Shown here in pieces: positions 9,641 to 21,204 of a DNA stretch of 64,000 nucleotides. The position numbers and the translations under genes are program-made. How positions within the stretch are numbered: the stretch's first letter is position 1; every line of letters begins with the position of its first letter. The DNA comes from Dastarcus helophoroides (Eukaryota > Arthropoda > Insecta > Coleoptera > Bothrideridae), in NCBI GenBank assembly GCA_028583605.1, contig CM053333.1, positions 25,213,302 through 25,277,301 of the forward strand, written 5' to 3'. Under the pieces are notes generated by a model that had not been told where the DNA came from, made no database searches, and saw nothing but the letters and a program-made list of their open reading frames with translations.

Positions 9641-11070
9641 TGAAAATAGTCATATACTCAGTCGAAGGGTTTTCTTTTTTTCAAAATGATTGTTGCCTTT
9701 CCTTGAATGAAATCCTGCTTACGCCCCTCAGGAAGCTTTATATTTGTTTTCTTCTGCTAGCCGATCAAATTTAAATCATAGGTGTGCTGCATTTAACATA
9801 ATTCTATTGGGCGGTTCGTGACTTTTAGGGCTGGAACGCCACTGCCCAAAGTTGGAAATTACCTTCCTTTATTGGAAATGGATGTCGAGATCAAAGATTT
9901 TAGTGTGCGACAGATGAGATGGCGCTCCATTAGATGGTAAATCGAAATGAGACGTGCTTTTATCTAAACGGTTGCGCTACATATTAAGATCAAACAGGCT
10001 TTGCATAAAAGCCTTCCTTTTCAAAAGGAGGAGTACATTGAAAAGAGGTTGGATGAACGCTGGTTGTATCATTAACTGTCTCCTTTTACTTGTATCATGT
10101 TTTATGAGAAATTGTTATCCAAAGAGTAAATAAAATTTCCCCCTTACGTTTTTACGTCTTGTTTATGGTACATATTGTACATAACCATTAAATTTAGCCT
10201 TGTTATCTTTCGTTTCTATTAATAACTATAAATGCGTTATTATTTCGTTGTAGCTAGCAATCGAATTAATTCTACGGGTAAAGACAACGCTTAAGCCATT
10301 TTGATTGTAGTGCTGATCGGTTCCCGGATAGGGTGGAGACCATTTATTCGTTGGAAGTGATAACCGGAAAATCTGCATATCTGATAAGGAGGCACCCATT
10401 GAACCTAAATCTCCCACTAATTCCCGACTTTTCTTTCCCTTTATCCCCCGATCGGCTTACTCTACTACGATTTATTCCTTGTACCTGAACTGAGCTGCGA
10501 ATCTGAAGCATATTTTGGTCGTGCAATAATAGTTCTCGTGAGCTATATAAATCAGGATATATGCAGGTGTGGGAAACAATCGCAGCAGATGGACAGTAAC
10601 ATTTTAGGACAAAAGATTGAATTGTAGCAAAAGGGGTAAACATGGGAGACAGTCGCCGGAGGAAACTTCACAGCGTAACGGACAGAGAAATAAATAATAA
10701 GCAAACAGATAATGACAGGTCTTTAGAGGGCGTTTTAAAACAAATCACGCAGATTGCGGTAGTGATTTCCGTCAGTAAACGGAAACAGGACAATGAAGAG
10801 CCAGTCTTCCATAACACTAAGGGTTGGACGTTGTTAATCGAGACATTTCCAAATTACCCAACCGGCTCTAAATACCCTCGGACCACGCACCTGCACTCGC
10901 AGATTCTATTCAACGCGTTCGTAATTAATAAATCGATTTCATTCTCGGCAGTTTTCATTTTTTAAAAGATGTATTTGAACCGAAACGGCTTTTTTAATAA
11001 AATCCAAAAAATAATTTATTTTACACCATATCGGCATCGCTCCGTAATTTATAAAATGACTAATGTAACC
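9641..11070. other. Mixed-composition island, no gene assigned
   Basis: A 1.4-kb stretch of ordinary composition. The largest plus-strand frame (10642-10965, 107 codons, starting MGDSRRRKLHS) shows no motif, membrane segment or homology that I can recognise and no splice support, so I do not call it a gene. A minus-strand frame (10344-10643) is equally featureless. Confidence 0.4.
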
Positions 11071-11383
11071 CCAGACCCGTAGCCAGGATCTTTTTTCGGT
11101 CGGGGCGGGGGGGGGGGGGGGGTGCTGCGATCCTTCTGCTAAAACTACTTAGTCTTAGCTTACGTTTAGGTTAGAGCTAAGAAACCACGGTCCAATAATA
11201 CTTGACTATTAATATTATTATTGTATACAAGTCAGGCACATAACCAGGATTTTTTTTGGGGGTGGGGGGTTGGGGCTGCGATCCTTCTACTAAAACTACA
11301 TAGTCTTTGTTTGTGTTTAGGTTAAAGCTAAGAAGCCACGGTCCAATACTACTTTGCTATTAATATTATTATTGTATACAAGT
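11071..11383. repeat. Tandem duplication with poly-G tract
   Basis: Two copies of an about 155-bp unit lie head to tail (about 11071-11225 and 11226-11383). Both contain CCAGGATTTTTT-like sequence, GATCCTTCT.CTAAAACTAC and the block ending ATTATTATTGTATACAAGT. The first copy carries a run of about 16 G (11107-11122), the second a broken G-rich run. The leading CCGTAGCCAGGA also occurs near 62937 beside another transposon, so this is probably a transposon end. Confidence 0.75.
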
Positions 11384-12016
11384 GTACTAAAATATAAAAA
11401 AATGGAAACATTTCTAGAGTCTAACTCTTCCAACATTTTGACAAAGTAATTTAACAACAATGTGGCCTATTTATCTTAATTTAATCTCTAAATAAAAACA
11501 GATGGGTGGGTGAGATGATAAAATTACTAGAAAGATATTCCTTTTCTAAAATTTATCTTGAACTGTCTTCTATAACCTGCCCTTGTGTATGAAAAATGCC
11601 TCTAGAAAATGCTCTATTTAAAGACATAGTTTGAAGTCAGCTGGAGAAAAATCTTTTTTTTTAATTTTTTTCATATTTTGATTAAATTCATGATTTTAAC
11701 TTTTATCTCAAATTTAAAATTTGCACCGAATATTTAATTTTGGAAGATTGGATGTTTTTTTTAAGTTCAAGTTCGGATTTGCAAGTCAAAATTTTGGAAA
11801 AAAATTCGAATGAATTTAAAGGTAAAAATTTTTAGATTTAGGGTGAAAATTCGAACTCGAAATTTTAAGAACTTCTTCATTTGAAAATGTTATACTCCTT
11901 CTGAATATCCTGAGTATATAACCTAAGATATATATTTTTTTTAATTTCAACTGAGATTTCAAAATGTTTTTTTTTGTTAAGTGTGAGTTTTGGTCTGTTA
12001 ATGCCTTTTTTTGAAC
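11384..12016. other. AT-rich spacer
   Basis: AT-rich sequence with some short repeat words and no recognisable gene, RNA or mobile-element end. Confidence 0.5.
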
Positions 12017-12388
12017 GAGTATTTTACCTTTTTGGTGCCTTCTTTAGCGTTTTTCCTAATTCAACATTTTGCTCAACTTTTTACCTTGCTTGATTGTGCT
12101 TTAAATCAGGTCTCTAATAATAAGAAATGGCGCCAAATTTGAATAAAAAATCCTTCCATTTCAGTACGAAAACAAAATGATCCATCAAAAATGGTTTTTA
12201 AAGAGTATTTTACCTTTTTGGTGCCTTCTTTAGCGTTTTTCCTAATTTAACATTTTGCTCAACTTTTTACCTTGCTTGATTGTGCTTTAAATCCGGTCTC
12301 TAATAATAAAAAATGGCGCCAAATTTGAATAAAAAATCCTTCCATTTCAGTACGAAAACAAAATGATCCATCAAAAATGGTTTTTAAA
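12017..12388. repeat. 186-bp tandem repeat, two copies
   Basis: The unit starting GAGTATTTTACCTTTTTGG occurs at 12017 and again at 12203 with only a few differences, and both end in ATGATCCATCAAAAATGG. The unit includes GGTGCCTTCTTTAGCG and AATGGCGCCAAATTTG. Neither copy encodes a protein. The near-identity points to a recent local duplication. Confidence 0.9.
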
Positions 12389-12864
12389 AAGTTCTATCTA
12401 TCTATCAAACTTCAATTAAATTCATAATTTTAACTTTTATCTCAAATTTAAAACTTGCACCAGAATATTTACAATTTGGATATTATTTCTAAATTCTGGA
12501 AGATTAGATGTTTTTTTTTAAGTTCAAGTTTCCTTTTAGCGTCTGATTCTTTTTCTAACTGGTAACAACTTAATTCCTACGTTTTTTTTATTTTGGGCAA
12601 TTTTGGGAATTATTGTTGCTATCTGAATTTGTAATGTCGAAATGCATTTGATTCTTTCAAATTTCGAAAAAAAGTTTTTGCTATAGATTTTTAAGTTTTA
12701 CCTTTAATTTCTAAATTTCGACCTTTTTTGGAAATTTTCAATTAAAATTAGATTTTTTGTTAAATGTGAACTATGTTAATAGTTTTTTTTTTCTCAAAAT
12801 TCAAGGTTTAAAATCTTGGTATTTACTTTAAACCTGGAAATCTCGCCAAAGTTTTTGTGAAAAA
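12389..12864. other. AT-rich spacer
   Basis: Low-complexity AT-rich sequence partly repeating words from 11650-11950 (for example TTAACTTTTATCTCAAATTTAAAA), suggesting an older, larger duplication. No gene seen. Confidence 0.5.
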
Positions 12865-12939
12865 TGGATTGGTAGAAGAGAACCTTTTAAATGGCCATCC
12901 AGGTTTCCAGACTTAACACCTATAGAATATTTCTTATTG
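12865..12939 (+). pseudogene. DDE transposase remnant (Tc1/mariner-like)
   Basis: One plus-strand frame reads WIGRREPFKWPSRFPDLTPI followed by EYFLL. This matches the conserved block WPxRSPDLTPxxFFLW that surrounds the second/third acidic residue region of many insect IS630-Tc1-mariner transposases. Only about 25 codons are left, with LINE sequence taking over downstream. It is a fossil with no function expected. Confidence 0.6.
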
Positions 12940-12949
12940 AGGTATTTAT

Positions 12950-13925
12950 TATTATTCATATGGGGTCGGTTATTCCTGCAGCCTGAAGTTATCGCTTATT
13001 GTGCCCCCACAATTATTTCATTCTTTCGTTCTTTTGAAAAATTTCAGAACCTCCTTTATGGGTGTCTCCACTATTGTATTTGGTTCAGTCAAAGCATTCC
13101 CAAAGCTGGAATGTCTATCCTTTGTCAGAGCCGGACATTCACATAATATATGTAAAGGAATTAAGTATTAAGTTAGATAAATACTCAACAATCTTTCAAG
13201 CGGAGATGTTGGGAATTTTATATAGCGCCGAACAAATGACGCAACTGAACATTACAGGAAAATATATCCAAATAAAGACGTACAGCCAGGCAGTCCTTAA
13301 GGCCCTGAGAAATGTGAAAACAAACTCAGTGCTGGTATGGAACTGCCGCCTAGCTTTAGAACGTCTATCACAAGAGAATGCAATTGATCTAATATGGATC
13401 AAAGGACATTCTGGAAAAGAGGGAAACGAACGCGCTGACAAACTAGCGAGGAAGGGTTCGGAGGGACAATTCGTTGGACCAGAACCAACCCTTCCCCTGG
13501 CGAGATCAACCGTAAGATCCCTACTTAACGAAGAAATTTATCGTAAACACAAAGCCTTATGGGCATCAATAACAACATGCCGATCAACTCACGCATTCAT
13601 TAGAATGCCTTGCAGGAAAAGGGCAAAACTATGCCTACAACTCTCAAGGAATAATCTCAGGAAACTTGTAGGGATATGGACAGGTCACTGTCGATTAAAC
13701 AAACACCTCCACCGAATGGGAATTATAAACGACCCGAGCTGCAGAGGGTGTTTAGAAGAAGATGAGAGTATCGAGCACGTGATGTGTCACTGCCCGGCAC
13801 TAGCATCAATCAGAGGATCCACGCTGGGGGACTTTTGTCCTAGTGTGGCCAGTTTGAAAGAGGCGCATCCAAGGGACGTTCTTCAGTTTCTCAACAAGGT
13901 TAGGTGGCTGAATGAATGACCAAGG
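12950..13925 (+). pseudogene. LINE 3' part: RNase H domain and C-terminal zinc region
   Basis: The open frame at 13062-13919 (285 codons) carries an RNase H domain: FQAEMLGILYSAEQ, then IWIKGHSGKEGNERADKLA near 13395-13450. It is followed by a C-terminal region with the Cys/His pattern CRGCLEEDESIEHVMCHCP that ends many LINE proteins of the I/LOA/R1 groups. The usual SDSQA motif reads TYSQA, so a catalytic Asp is lost. No RT domain lies upstream, making this a 5'-truncated copy. The frame is long, but it is transposon-derived and not a host gene. Confidence 0.8.
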
Positions 13926-13930
13926 ACACC

Positions 13931-14287
13931 TCAATCACGGGGATAGCACAATGGGCCCGGAAAGGGTGGCCTAAGTGCTGGCCTAAACTTTAGGCAACCC
14001 ACAACAAATCCAGAATCCAGAATGTAAAGGAATTTCTTCTTCCTTTCCATTCTACGAATAGAATTTTCTTTTACGCCAATTGTTGTAAGATGTTTTATTA
14101 GGGCACAGTTTCCCGTAAATAGTCTAACTGTCCACCTGAGCTGATTTTTGCTTAACTGTAATAGTTCTCTGGCTCTCTTTTCTGATGGTCCGTCAATGAA
14201 CTTCCGCGGTTGCCTCAGACCGTTGACACCCCTCCAGTGAGTGCTGTGTTCTTTTCTTAGTAGTCCGCTTTGTAGGCAAGCGGACAA
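13931..14287 (-). pseudogene. C-terminal fragment of the minus-strand LINE
   Basis: The frame continues past RNase H with PSEKRARELLQLSKNQLR and LFTGNCALIKHLTTIG, matching the C-terminal region of the neighbouring plus-strand LINE. The Cys/His cluster expected next is missing or frameshifted (the text turns into lysine-rich noise), so the zinc region is not intact. Confidence 0.7.
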
Positions 14288-14289
14288 GT

Positions 14290-14660
14290 AGGCGCCGGCC
14301 CTACTAGAGGAAACTCGGCTCCCCTTTTGGCTAGAAGGTCTGCTCTTTCATTTCCTTCAATTCCCCGATGGGCCTCAACCCATCGAAGTATAACTATATT
14401 GTGCTGTGCCAAGTTTTTAGCTTATCAACACAATCTTTGACCGTACTAGAGCTTATTTCATAAGCTCTCAGCGCATTTAGTGTTGCCTGGGTGTCGTTAT
14501 AGATCACGATTCTCTTATTTTTGTAAAACCTCCTGATCATTGCTTCAGCACAGGCTGTAATTATAGTAACTTCTGCCTGAAATAAGGCTGCCAAAGATCC
14601 CAGGTTTATGTAAAATTCATTCCCTGGTTCTTTGCTGGTTATTCCCGCACCGGTACTCAT
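14290..14660 (-). pseudogene. RNase H fragment of the minus-strand LINE
   Basis: The first frame (14660-14394) has LFQAEVTIITACAEA and VIYNDTQATLNALR, the two central RNase H motifs. After a frameshift near 14394 another frame continues with WVEAHRGIEGNERADLLAKR, the last RNase H motif. It belongs to the same broken LINE polyprotein as the RT at 15368-16504. Confidence 0.8.
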
Positions 14661-15367
14661 CTTTGTTTTGGATTCATCTGTGAACCAGATTGATCCATTC
14701 TCTCTTTTTGGTTATGCTAACTGAACTCCCCTTTCCGGTATTACCACCCGGTAGAGTTTGTGAAAGTTGAGGATACTCTTTGTTCTGTCAGATGGCATAC
14801 TTAGCGTAGCTTGAATATTTTTGTATGGAATGTTGATCTAGGTGATTCCAGTTCATACCCATTTGTTTTCAGCCTGTAGGCTGCTGACAGGGCCTCCGCC
14901 TCCATTACAAGATGAAGTGGAGGCAGACCTAGCAGTGCTTCTGGTTGCAATGGGCGTTGTTTGCATCGCCCCTGTTATTCCTAAGCACGTTAACCTTTGT
15001 ACTTTGCTTAGCCTGATAACACTTCCTTTTTTTGGCTTTATGCCACCAGATTAAAGGACCGTATGTTACTACGGGTACTACAACCTTGGAATATATTCAA
15101 TGGACCATCGCTGGTCTGAGTCCTTACTGTCTAGTAGCTTTGACAGTAGCTTTTTCTACGTTAGCACCGAAGCTGAGTTTGGTATCTAAAGTAAGTCCCA
15201 AATATTTAACTTCCTTACTCAGCGAAATTTCTTGTCCTTCTAAACTAGGCCTCTTTAAGACATTAAGATTCCTTTTTTAGTGAATGCGACTATCGTGGTT
15301 TTCGCAGGGTTCACTGTTAGTCCTTCTGCTGAGCACCACCTTTCTGTAATATTCAGTGCCCATTGCA

Positions 15368-16504
15368 TTAATATGCTATGCTATATGATGCGGGCCCTGG
15401 AAATTGACCTCTAATTAATAAGGTTAGGTCATGTGCGTATCCTTGCGCATGAAATCCTTCTAGTTCTAGTACCCTTAGCAGATCATCCACCACAAGGCTC
15501 CACAGAAGTGGTGACAATACCCCACCCTGTGGACAGCCCCGGAATGCAGATACCGCTATCGATACGTTGCCTAGTGATGTTGTTATTCTCCTGTTTTGGA
15601 GCATAAAGTCTATCCAGCGAGTTACCGCCGCATCGACTCCTTGCCTCTCTATGGCTCTTTGGATACATGCGTATGACGTGTTGTCAAATGCACCTTTACT
15701 ATCTAAGAAGGTTCCCAAGGCAATTTCCTTGCTTATGAGGGCTTCCTAGATCCTGCGTGTGAGTTCATGCAGGCTCAGGTCGCAAGATTTACCTGCTTGG
15801 TAGGGGTATTGATATCGAAGCAAAGGAAACCACCTCATCGCATCGCCCCTAATATACCTATCGACAAGTTTTTCCATTATTTGGAGCATGAATGACGTCA
15901 AGCTGATTGGCCTGAAAGACTTTGCCTAGGCGTACGTATTTCGCCCTGGTTTGGGTATCCAAACCACACTCGTCCTTCTCCAGTCCTGAGGCACACATCC
16001 TGTGGCCACACAGGCCCTGAATATTGCGCACAAGGGTGACGCTAGTGCTTCAACTCCTTGTTGTAACATTATTAGTAATACTTCGTCTGGGCCTGGTGAT
16101 GTATATGGTTTGAAACTGTTTATCGCCCATATAATTCTGGTTATGTCAAATAGTTTATTAGCTATTCTCCAGCTTTGACTTGATCCCCGATTTTGCGGTA
16201 CATCGGTGTCTTGGCTGTCCTGTTGTGCAGGAAGGGGTGCGCACCCCGGGAAGTGCCCCTGAACTAAAACCTTCAGGGTCCCCTCCTCGGAATGCGTGTA
16301 TTCTCCCTGTGGTGTTTGCAAAGATCCCAGTATATTCTGGTTGTTCTTTTGCAATGCCTTCTGGAGTCTAGCGCATTCTGGGGATTTTTTGATCCCCTCC
16401 AGAAATTCTCCCTTTTCCTTTTTAATGGTACTTACATATTCCCCTCTTGAGGTTTTATATTCCCCCCAATCCATCCGGTCCTTATGGGGGTATTTAAAGA
16501 GCAA
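15368..16504 (-). pseudogene. Reverse transcriptase fragments of the minus-strand LINE
   Basis: The upstream piece (16504-15926) contains INSFKPYTSPGPDE and VPQDWRRTSVVWIPKPGR, the classic start of a LINE RT. The downstream piece (15718-15368) has FLDSKGAFDNTSY, FRGCPQGGVLSPLLW and, at the catalytic site, YAHDLTLLI instead of YADD. The palm Asp replacement and the frame breaks show that the enzyme is inactive. Confidence 0.85.
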
Positions 16505-16590
16505 AAATTTTAGGACGAAACCTGCAAAATATTGGGGAGTTGAAAGGACGAATAAGACAGGAGTGCAGACTAATTTCCCCCGAAGTAATT

Positions 16591-16960
16591 AGAAATGTTC
16601 AAAACGAGATTCAATTCCGTTTAGGGTATTGTCAGTTAGTAAATTGACAACATTTTGAACATTTATTGAAGAAAGATTATTGAGTTAAATCAGATTCCTT
16701 GATTTTTCAATTTAATATTTGTTAAATATCTTTTAAATGACAAGAAATAAAAAATTGAAATTTGGTACGCATGTGTAACTTGATGACGTCATATCTTAAA
16801 TTTGGGAAATTCTGTATAAAATCTCCCTAGATCAAAAAGAGCGCAAATTAAAATATTAATGTGTCCAAGCATATTTCTGAAAAAAAACTATCTTTGATTT
16901 ACTGAATTTATTGCAAGTTACAAGCTAGCACTGTATTTAGTAATTTAAAACAACTTAAAC
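16591..16960. other. AT-rich spacer
   Basis: AT-rich sequence between the LINE and the palindrome. No gene, RNA or repeat boundary recognised. Confidence 0.5.
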
Positions 16961-16963
16961 TAT

Positions 16964-17400
16964 TCAAGAAGAATGCAACCTAGACTACGAATTCATGCAG
17001 CCCTCCAGGTGTGTATAATGAATCATAGGTAGCTGAACTACCAACAGTTGAAACACTGCCACCTAGCGAAGCGGTTGCTCTCTAGGAGAGTTCCCAGAAG
17101 ACAAGGATTCTATAATGCAGAGATCAATAGGTTTGAACATTTATTAGATTCGAAGTTTGGAAACCAAATACCGGTTTCGATCTTGTTAGATCTATTTGGT
17201 TTCCAAGCTTCGAATCTAATAAATATTCAAACCTATTGGTCTGTGCATTATAGAATCCTTGTCTTCTGGGAACTCTCCTAGAGAGCAATCGCTTCGCTAG
17301 GTGGCAGTGTTTCAACTGTTGGTAGTTCAGCTACCTATGATTCACTATACACGCCTGGCGGGCTGCATGAATTTGTAGTCTAGGTTGCATTCTTCTTGCA
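16964..17400. repeat. Long palindrome with 205-bp arms (family C)
   Basis: The left arm (about 16964-17170) and right arm (about 17193-17400) are reverse complements at roughly 95 percent by eye, around a 22-base spacer. Shared landmarks are AATGCAACCTAGACTAC at the outer ends, GTAGCTGAACTACCAACAG in the middle and GGAAACCAAATA at the inner ends. The spacer is the helix II/GAAAC part of a family C hammerhead on the minus strand, so the palindrome joins two element halves at the ribozyme. A single half of the same element lies at 26225-26395. The overlapping open frames on both strands are by-products of the symmetry. Confidence 0.9.
17140..17192 (-). ncRNA. Truncated hammerhead half, family C
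   Basis: On the minus strand helix II GATC-TAACAA-GATC (17192-17179), GAAAC (17178-17174) and the 3' helix I strand are present, but the CTGACGA core strand that should precede helix II is replaced by the other palindrome arm. It cannot form a complete ribozyme alone. Confidence 0.6.
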
Positions 17401-17505
17401 TACGACATTGTTGGCGATTGCCATAGTTTCTCTATCGACCAATAGATGGTAGTACTAAAGAATCACTCGCTTGACGCCTGTGAATGTTTTAGTACTTACT
17501 TGTCG

Positions 17506-17605
17506 GAACATTTATTAGCATTCGAGTTGGATATACCAAACTGACGAGATCCAACAAGATCGAAACCGGTATTTGGTTTCCAAACTTCGAATCTAATAAA
17601 TGTTC
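17506..17605 (+). ncRNA. Hammerhead ribozyme, family C (best copy)
   Basis: Core CTGACGA (17541-17547); helix II GATC/GATC (17548-17551 with 17558-17561) and loop CAACAA; GAAA (17562-17565); helix III of two pairs (AC/GT) with a CG loop; cleavage triplet GTA with the predicted cut between 17571 and 17572. Helix I pairs ACCAAA (17535-17540) with TTTGGT (17572-17577), has an internal loop (TAT opposite T), then a long distal stem from GAACATTTATTAG (17506) to CTAATAAATGTTC (17605). The architecture is the same as that of the unrelated family D ribozymes. Confidence 0.8.
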
Positions 17606-18130
17606 AAACCTATTGGTCTGTGCATTATAGAACTTAAGCTTTTAATTTATTTTATTAGTTAGGTGGTGGTTATTAAGTGGTAATTTCATTTTGTAAACAT
17701 TTTATTGCACAAGAACTAGCTGTTAACGGCCACTTCGTCAACGAACTTAAATAACTGAATGGAAGTCTCAAAAAATTTTACATTGAAATGAAATTTGAAA
17801 GTCGGTAACGCAATATGACTGAAATCGATAATGCAGATGTCTACTTTTATGGTAATAGTTCGGAAACCTTAGAAGAGAGGTCGCTACCATAATAAAGATT
17901 ACAGAGGTGACCTTTCTCTATGATTATTTAAATCGTTTAAAAAGATAATAAAGGTTATTTAAGCTTTGTGGATATAAATTTTGGATAAGAAGTAGCCTAT
18001 TGACTATTCCGCATCGTAAGGAATGTATGTCCCAATTTTCTTCAAAGTCGGTGATTGAGCCGTGAAAAGCGGACAAACAAACAGACAAACATACTTTCGC
18101 CTTTATATGTCAGTAAGGATGTTTCCTAAA
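17606..18130. repeat. Repeat-like sequence with retroelement-style tail
   Basis: Ordinary-composition sequence ending at 18065-18125 with GCGGACAAACAAACAGACAAAC and CTTTCGCCTTTATATGTCAG, a style of sequence I associate with the 3' ends of RTE-type LINEs and their SINEs in insects. No coding remains were found upstream, so the identification rests on this tail alone. Confidence 0.35.
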
Positions 18131-18960
18131 GGATTTTAATTTTTGAATAGGTTACTATCCCCCGTTATATCTGATCGCGATACCCACAGACCCGTGGTCG
18201 CAATGCAATGAACGACGTGCTACGTCAATGATTTTATTCCTTAATAAATTCTACATAGCGGCGCTATTTGCATCAGTTGTTGAATTTTTCCTTCTAAATG
18301 TAATCGAATTTCCAACACTTTCCAATTTCAATAATAATTCGTTTTGTGTTTGTAATTATTTCGTGAGACTTTAAAATAGAATTAATAGTTTTCCAATCTG
18401 CATCTTTAATTAAAGATGTGGAGAAATACTCATAAACACAATCATTCTTGATTCAATCTAAAAGTCCCAAAAAAAGTCTAATGGCAATGGCTGTTTATTA
18501 AAAAGATAGTCCTGGGCGTTTTGTTACCCACAATCAAGGGCTATTCGTCATAGGAATATTTTTATCTGCTGTCATCCGAAACATAAAACACTGGGAGATA
18601 AAGTGGAGTAGTTTCCTCTAGAGGACTGTAGTGACCGGCCAAGAGATATAGATGATGGCAGTTCTGAATTCTCCATCCCTCTTTATGTTGTCCCCTACTG
18701 CTGCATTAGAAAACTTGATATAAGGCATCATTCATCCGAATTCCATCTTTTTATTTTAACTTTAATCGTGGATATTTCAATACGTAGCAGGGCCCACTTC
18801 AGCATTTACGTCGCCGAAGACAAAAGCACAAAATAGTACCCCTTAAACACATACATATTTTAAAATCAAATATCTTTTACCTAAATGGTCCTCCAAACTT
18901 TTTCTTCGAAGGAGCACTTCTTAAATCAATAAATTTTAACGGAACTATTTGTTCATTTGG
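18131..18960. other. Mixed-composition island, no gene
   Basis: Sequence of ordinary composition without long open frames or repeats. It is bounded by the retroelement-like tail on the left and by the A-polar repeat on the right. Confidence 0.4.
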
Positions 18961-19504
18961 TGTCTGGATAAAATAGGCAGTAGTAACAAAGGAGCAAAAA
19001 TTTTATATTGTTTTTAAAATTCCGCCTTTGATATCAAAATTTTTATAAAAAATTTTTTATTTACAAAAAAATATTTTTAAAGTTAAAATCAAAATCTAGA
19101 TATTACAGTAACGATTTCAGGAATGGCCTAAAATGTATTTTAAAAAAATGTACTTGAAGTCGAATTCGACTTTTTAAATTGTCTTAATCAGGAGTTCCCA
19201 AACTTTCATTGCTACAATACAAAAAGTTGAAGTTAAAAAAAAACTTGAAAGACTTTAAAATTTTGAAAAGAGGCCAGATTTTCAAAAAGCTTACATCTTC
19301 AATAAAATTCAAAAATTAGAATCAAACTCGACATCTCAAAAAAACCTAATGTTCAAAAAAAGACAAAATATTAAGAAATAGCTGACATAATAAAAAATAG
19401 TTGAAAGTTTTAAGACAAAAATTTGCAGAAAAATTGTTTAAGAAGTTTCAAATTTTTGACAAAGTTGAAATTTTGAAAAACAGAAAATTCCAAAGGAAAG
19501 ACGA

Positions 19505-19645
19505 AAAGATATCAAAAATTGAAATGCAAAACTTGTCCCCGAGCAAGATTAAAAAACACAACAAAGATTGCTCTAACGCGTTTCGACAAGTTTTGTACTT
19601 CAATATTTGAAGATAACCAAGGACCAATCCGTTCCACCAAAAAAA
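19505..19645. mobile_element. Palindromic repeat, family A (deleted copy)
   Basis: The copy runs from ATTGAAATGCAAAACTTGTC to AACCAAGGACCAATCCGTTC and CACCA. The middle keeps GCTCTAACGCGTTTCGAC, which is the GAAAC side of the ribozyme-like core on the minus strand, but the CTGAAGA side is deleted and directly joined to the other arm. Confidence 0.7.
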
Positions 19646-21204
19646 AAGAAAAGATATCAAATTAAAAAGTCGAAAGTTCCAAAAAAATGTCTAAATATTC
19701 AGAGATATGTTAAATTTTCAAAAATGTCAAGGTTTTCAAAATAAAATGTTGAAAATATTTCGTTCCAAAAGAGTCAAAAATTTCAGGAGGCGAAATTTTG
19801 AAATAATTTCGAGGTTAAAAAAAATAGAAATTTTAAAAAAAGTCATAAAATGAAAGTCAACATTTAAAAAAAATGAAATTTTTGAAATGGCTAAATTTTC
19901 GAGCAAATTTAAAATTTTTTAAGATTGACATTTTCGAAAAATAGACTAATTTTGATAAAAATAAAGCTTTAAACTGTTAATTTCTTAAAAAAGTTAGAAT
20001 TTGGAAAAAATCGAAATCTTGCTAAATGTAAAAAGTTTCATAAAAAGTTAAAATTTAAAATAAAAAGCTGAGGTTTTCGAAAGAAGTCTATTTTGAAAAA
20101 CTTAAAATGTTAAAAATAATGGAAAATTCAAAGAAGACAAAATTTCGAATAAATATCAAAATATGAAAAATTCCGATTCTCAAAAAAGTCGAAATATTTA
20201 AAATCTGTACTAACTATATTGTAACAAAAATGCAGTTCTGAAAAAGTAAAGATTTTTAAAGGTCGAAATTTTGAAAAACAGTAGAAATTAAACCTAAGCG
20301 AAATTTCCAAAAAATGTCAATATTTGAAAAAGGTTGAAACATTCAAAATTTTTTTAACAAAATCGAAAATCAAAAAAAGATTCAGCAAAGTCAAAATTTT
20401 CAAAAATAAAAAAAATTTTGAAAAATTCGTCAAGTCAAAAATTTTAAAGCATCAGAGTTTTCAAAAAAAGTTACAATTTTAAAAAACGTCGAGAATTTAA
20501 AAAAAAGGTCGAAATGTCGAAGTTTTCATAAAAAGTTAATATTTTGAAAAAAAAATCCAGGTTTTCAAGAAAAATGTAGATTTTAAAACAATTAAACATT
20601 TTTAAAAAGTCAAATCTTGAAGATTTCTAAAAAAAGCAAAATTGTGAAAAGATATCAAAATTTGAAGTCACAAAATTTTTTAAATGGTTACCAATTTTTT
20701 TAAATTAATTTTGAAAAGCAGAAATTTTGATGAAACATGTTGGATTTTTAAAAAAGTCGAAAATTTCATAAAAGCAGAAAATGTTAAAATTTGAAAAAAG
20801 AAAATTTTCAAAAAAAACGAATTTTTAAGGCACTAATAATTTTAAAAAAGGGAAATTTTAAACAAAGATTTTCAAAAAGTCAAAGTTTTGAAAAAAGCCG
20901 AAATTTTGATGAAACATGTTGGATTTTTAAAAAAGACGAAAATTTCATAAAAGCAAAAAATGTTAAGATTTGAAAAAAGAAAATTAAAAAAAAAACGAAT
21001 TTTTCAGGCACCGTAACTAATAATTTAAGAAAAAAGGGAAATTTTAGAAAAAGATTTTCAAAAAGTCAAAGTTTTGAAAAAAGCCGAAATTTTTAAGAAA
21101 AATGTTGGATTTTTAAAAAAGGAAAATTTCATAAAAGCAAAAAATGTTAAGATTTGAAGACATGAAATTTTCAGAAAGACGAATTTTTCAGGCTCCGTAA
21201 TTAA

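Larger units (their letters stand above)
13930..16590 (-). mobile_element. RNase H-bearing LINE, broken, tail-to-tail with the previous one
   Basis: Minus-strand fragments give RT (about 16504-15368), RNase H (about 14660-14290) and a C-terminal segment (14287-13931) in the order expected for the I/LOA-type LINE group. Frameshifts and stops separate the pieces and no endonuclease is visible, so it is 5'-truncated. Its C-terminal part resembles that of the plus-strand element ending at 13925 (KRARELLQLSKNQLR versus KRAKLCLQLSRNNLR), so the two are related families meeting tail to tail. Confidence 0.8.

Noticed and set aside
10642..10965. 107-codon plus-strand frame
   Set aside because: No recognisable motif, no splice or promoter support, normal length for chance in a base-balanced stretch.
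13062..13919. 285-codon uninterrupted frame considered as a host RNase H gene
   Set aside because: The C-terminal Cys/His tail, the similarity to the adjacent broken LINE and the lost catalytic Asp identify it as a LINE remnant.
17048..17315. Mirror-image frames on both strands with the same N-terminal sequence
   Set aside because: Produced by the palindrome; the same peptide arises from each arm.
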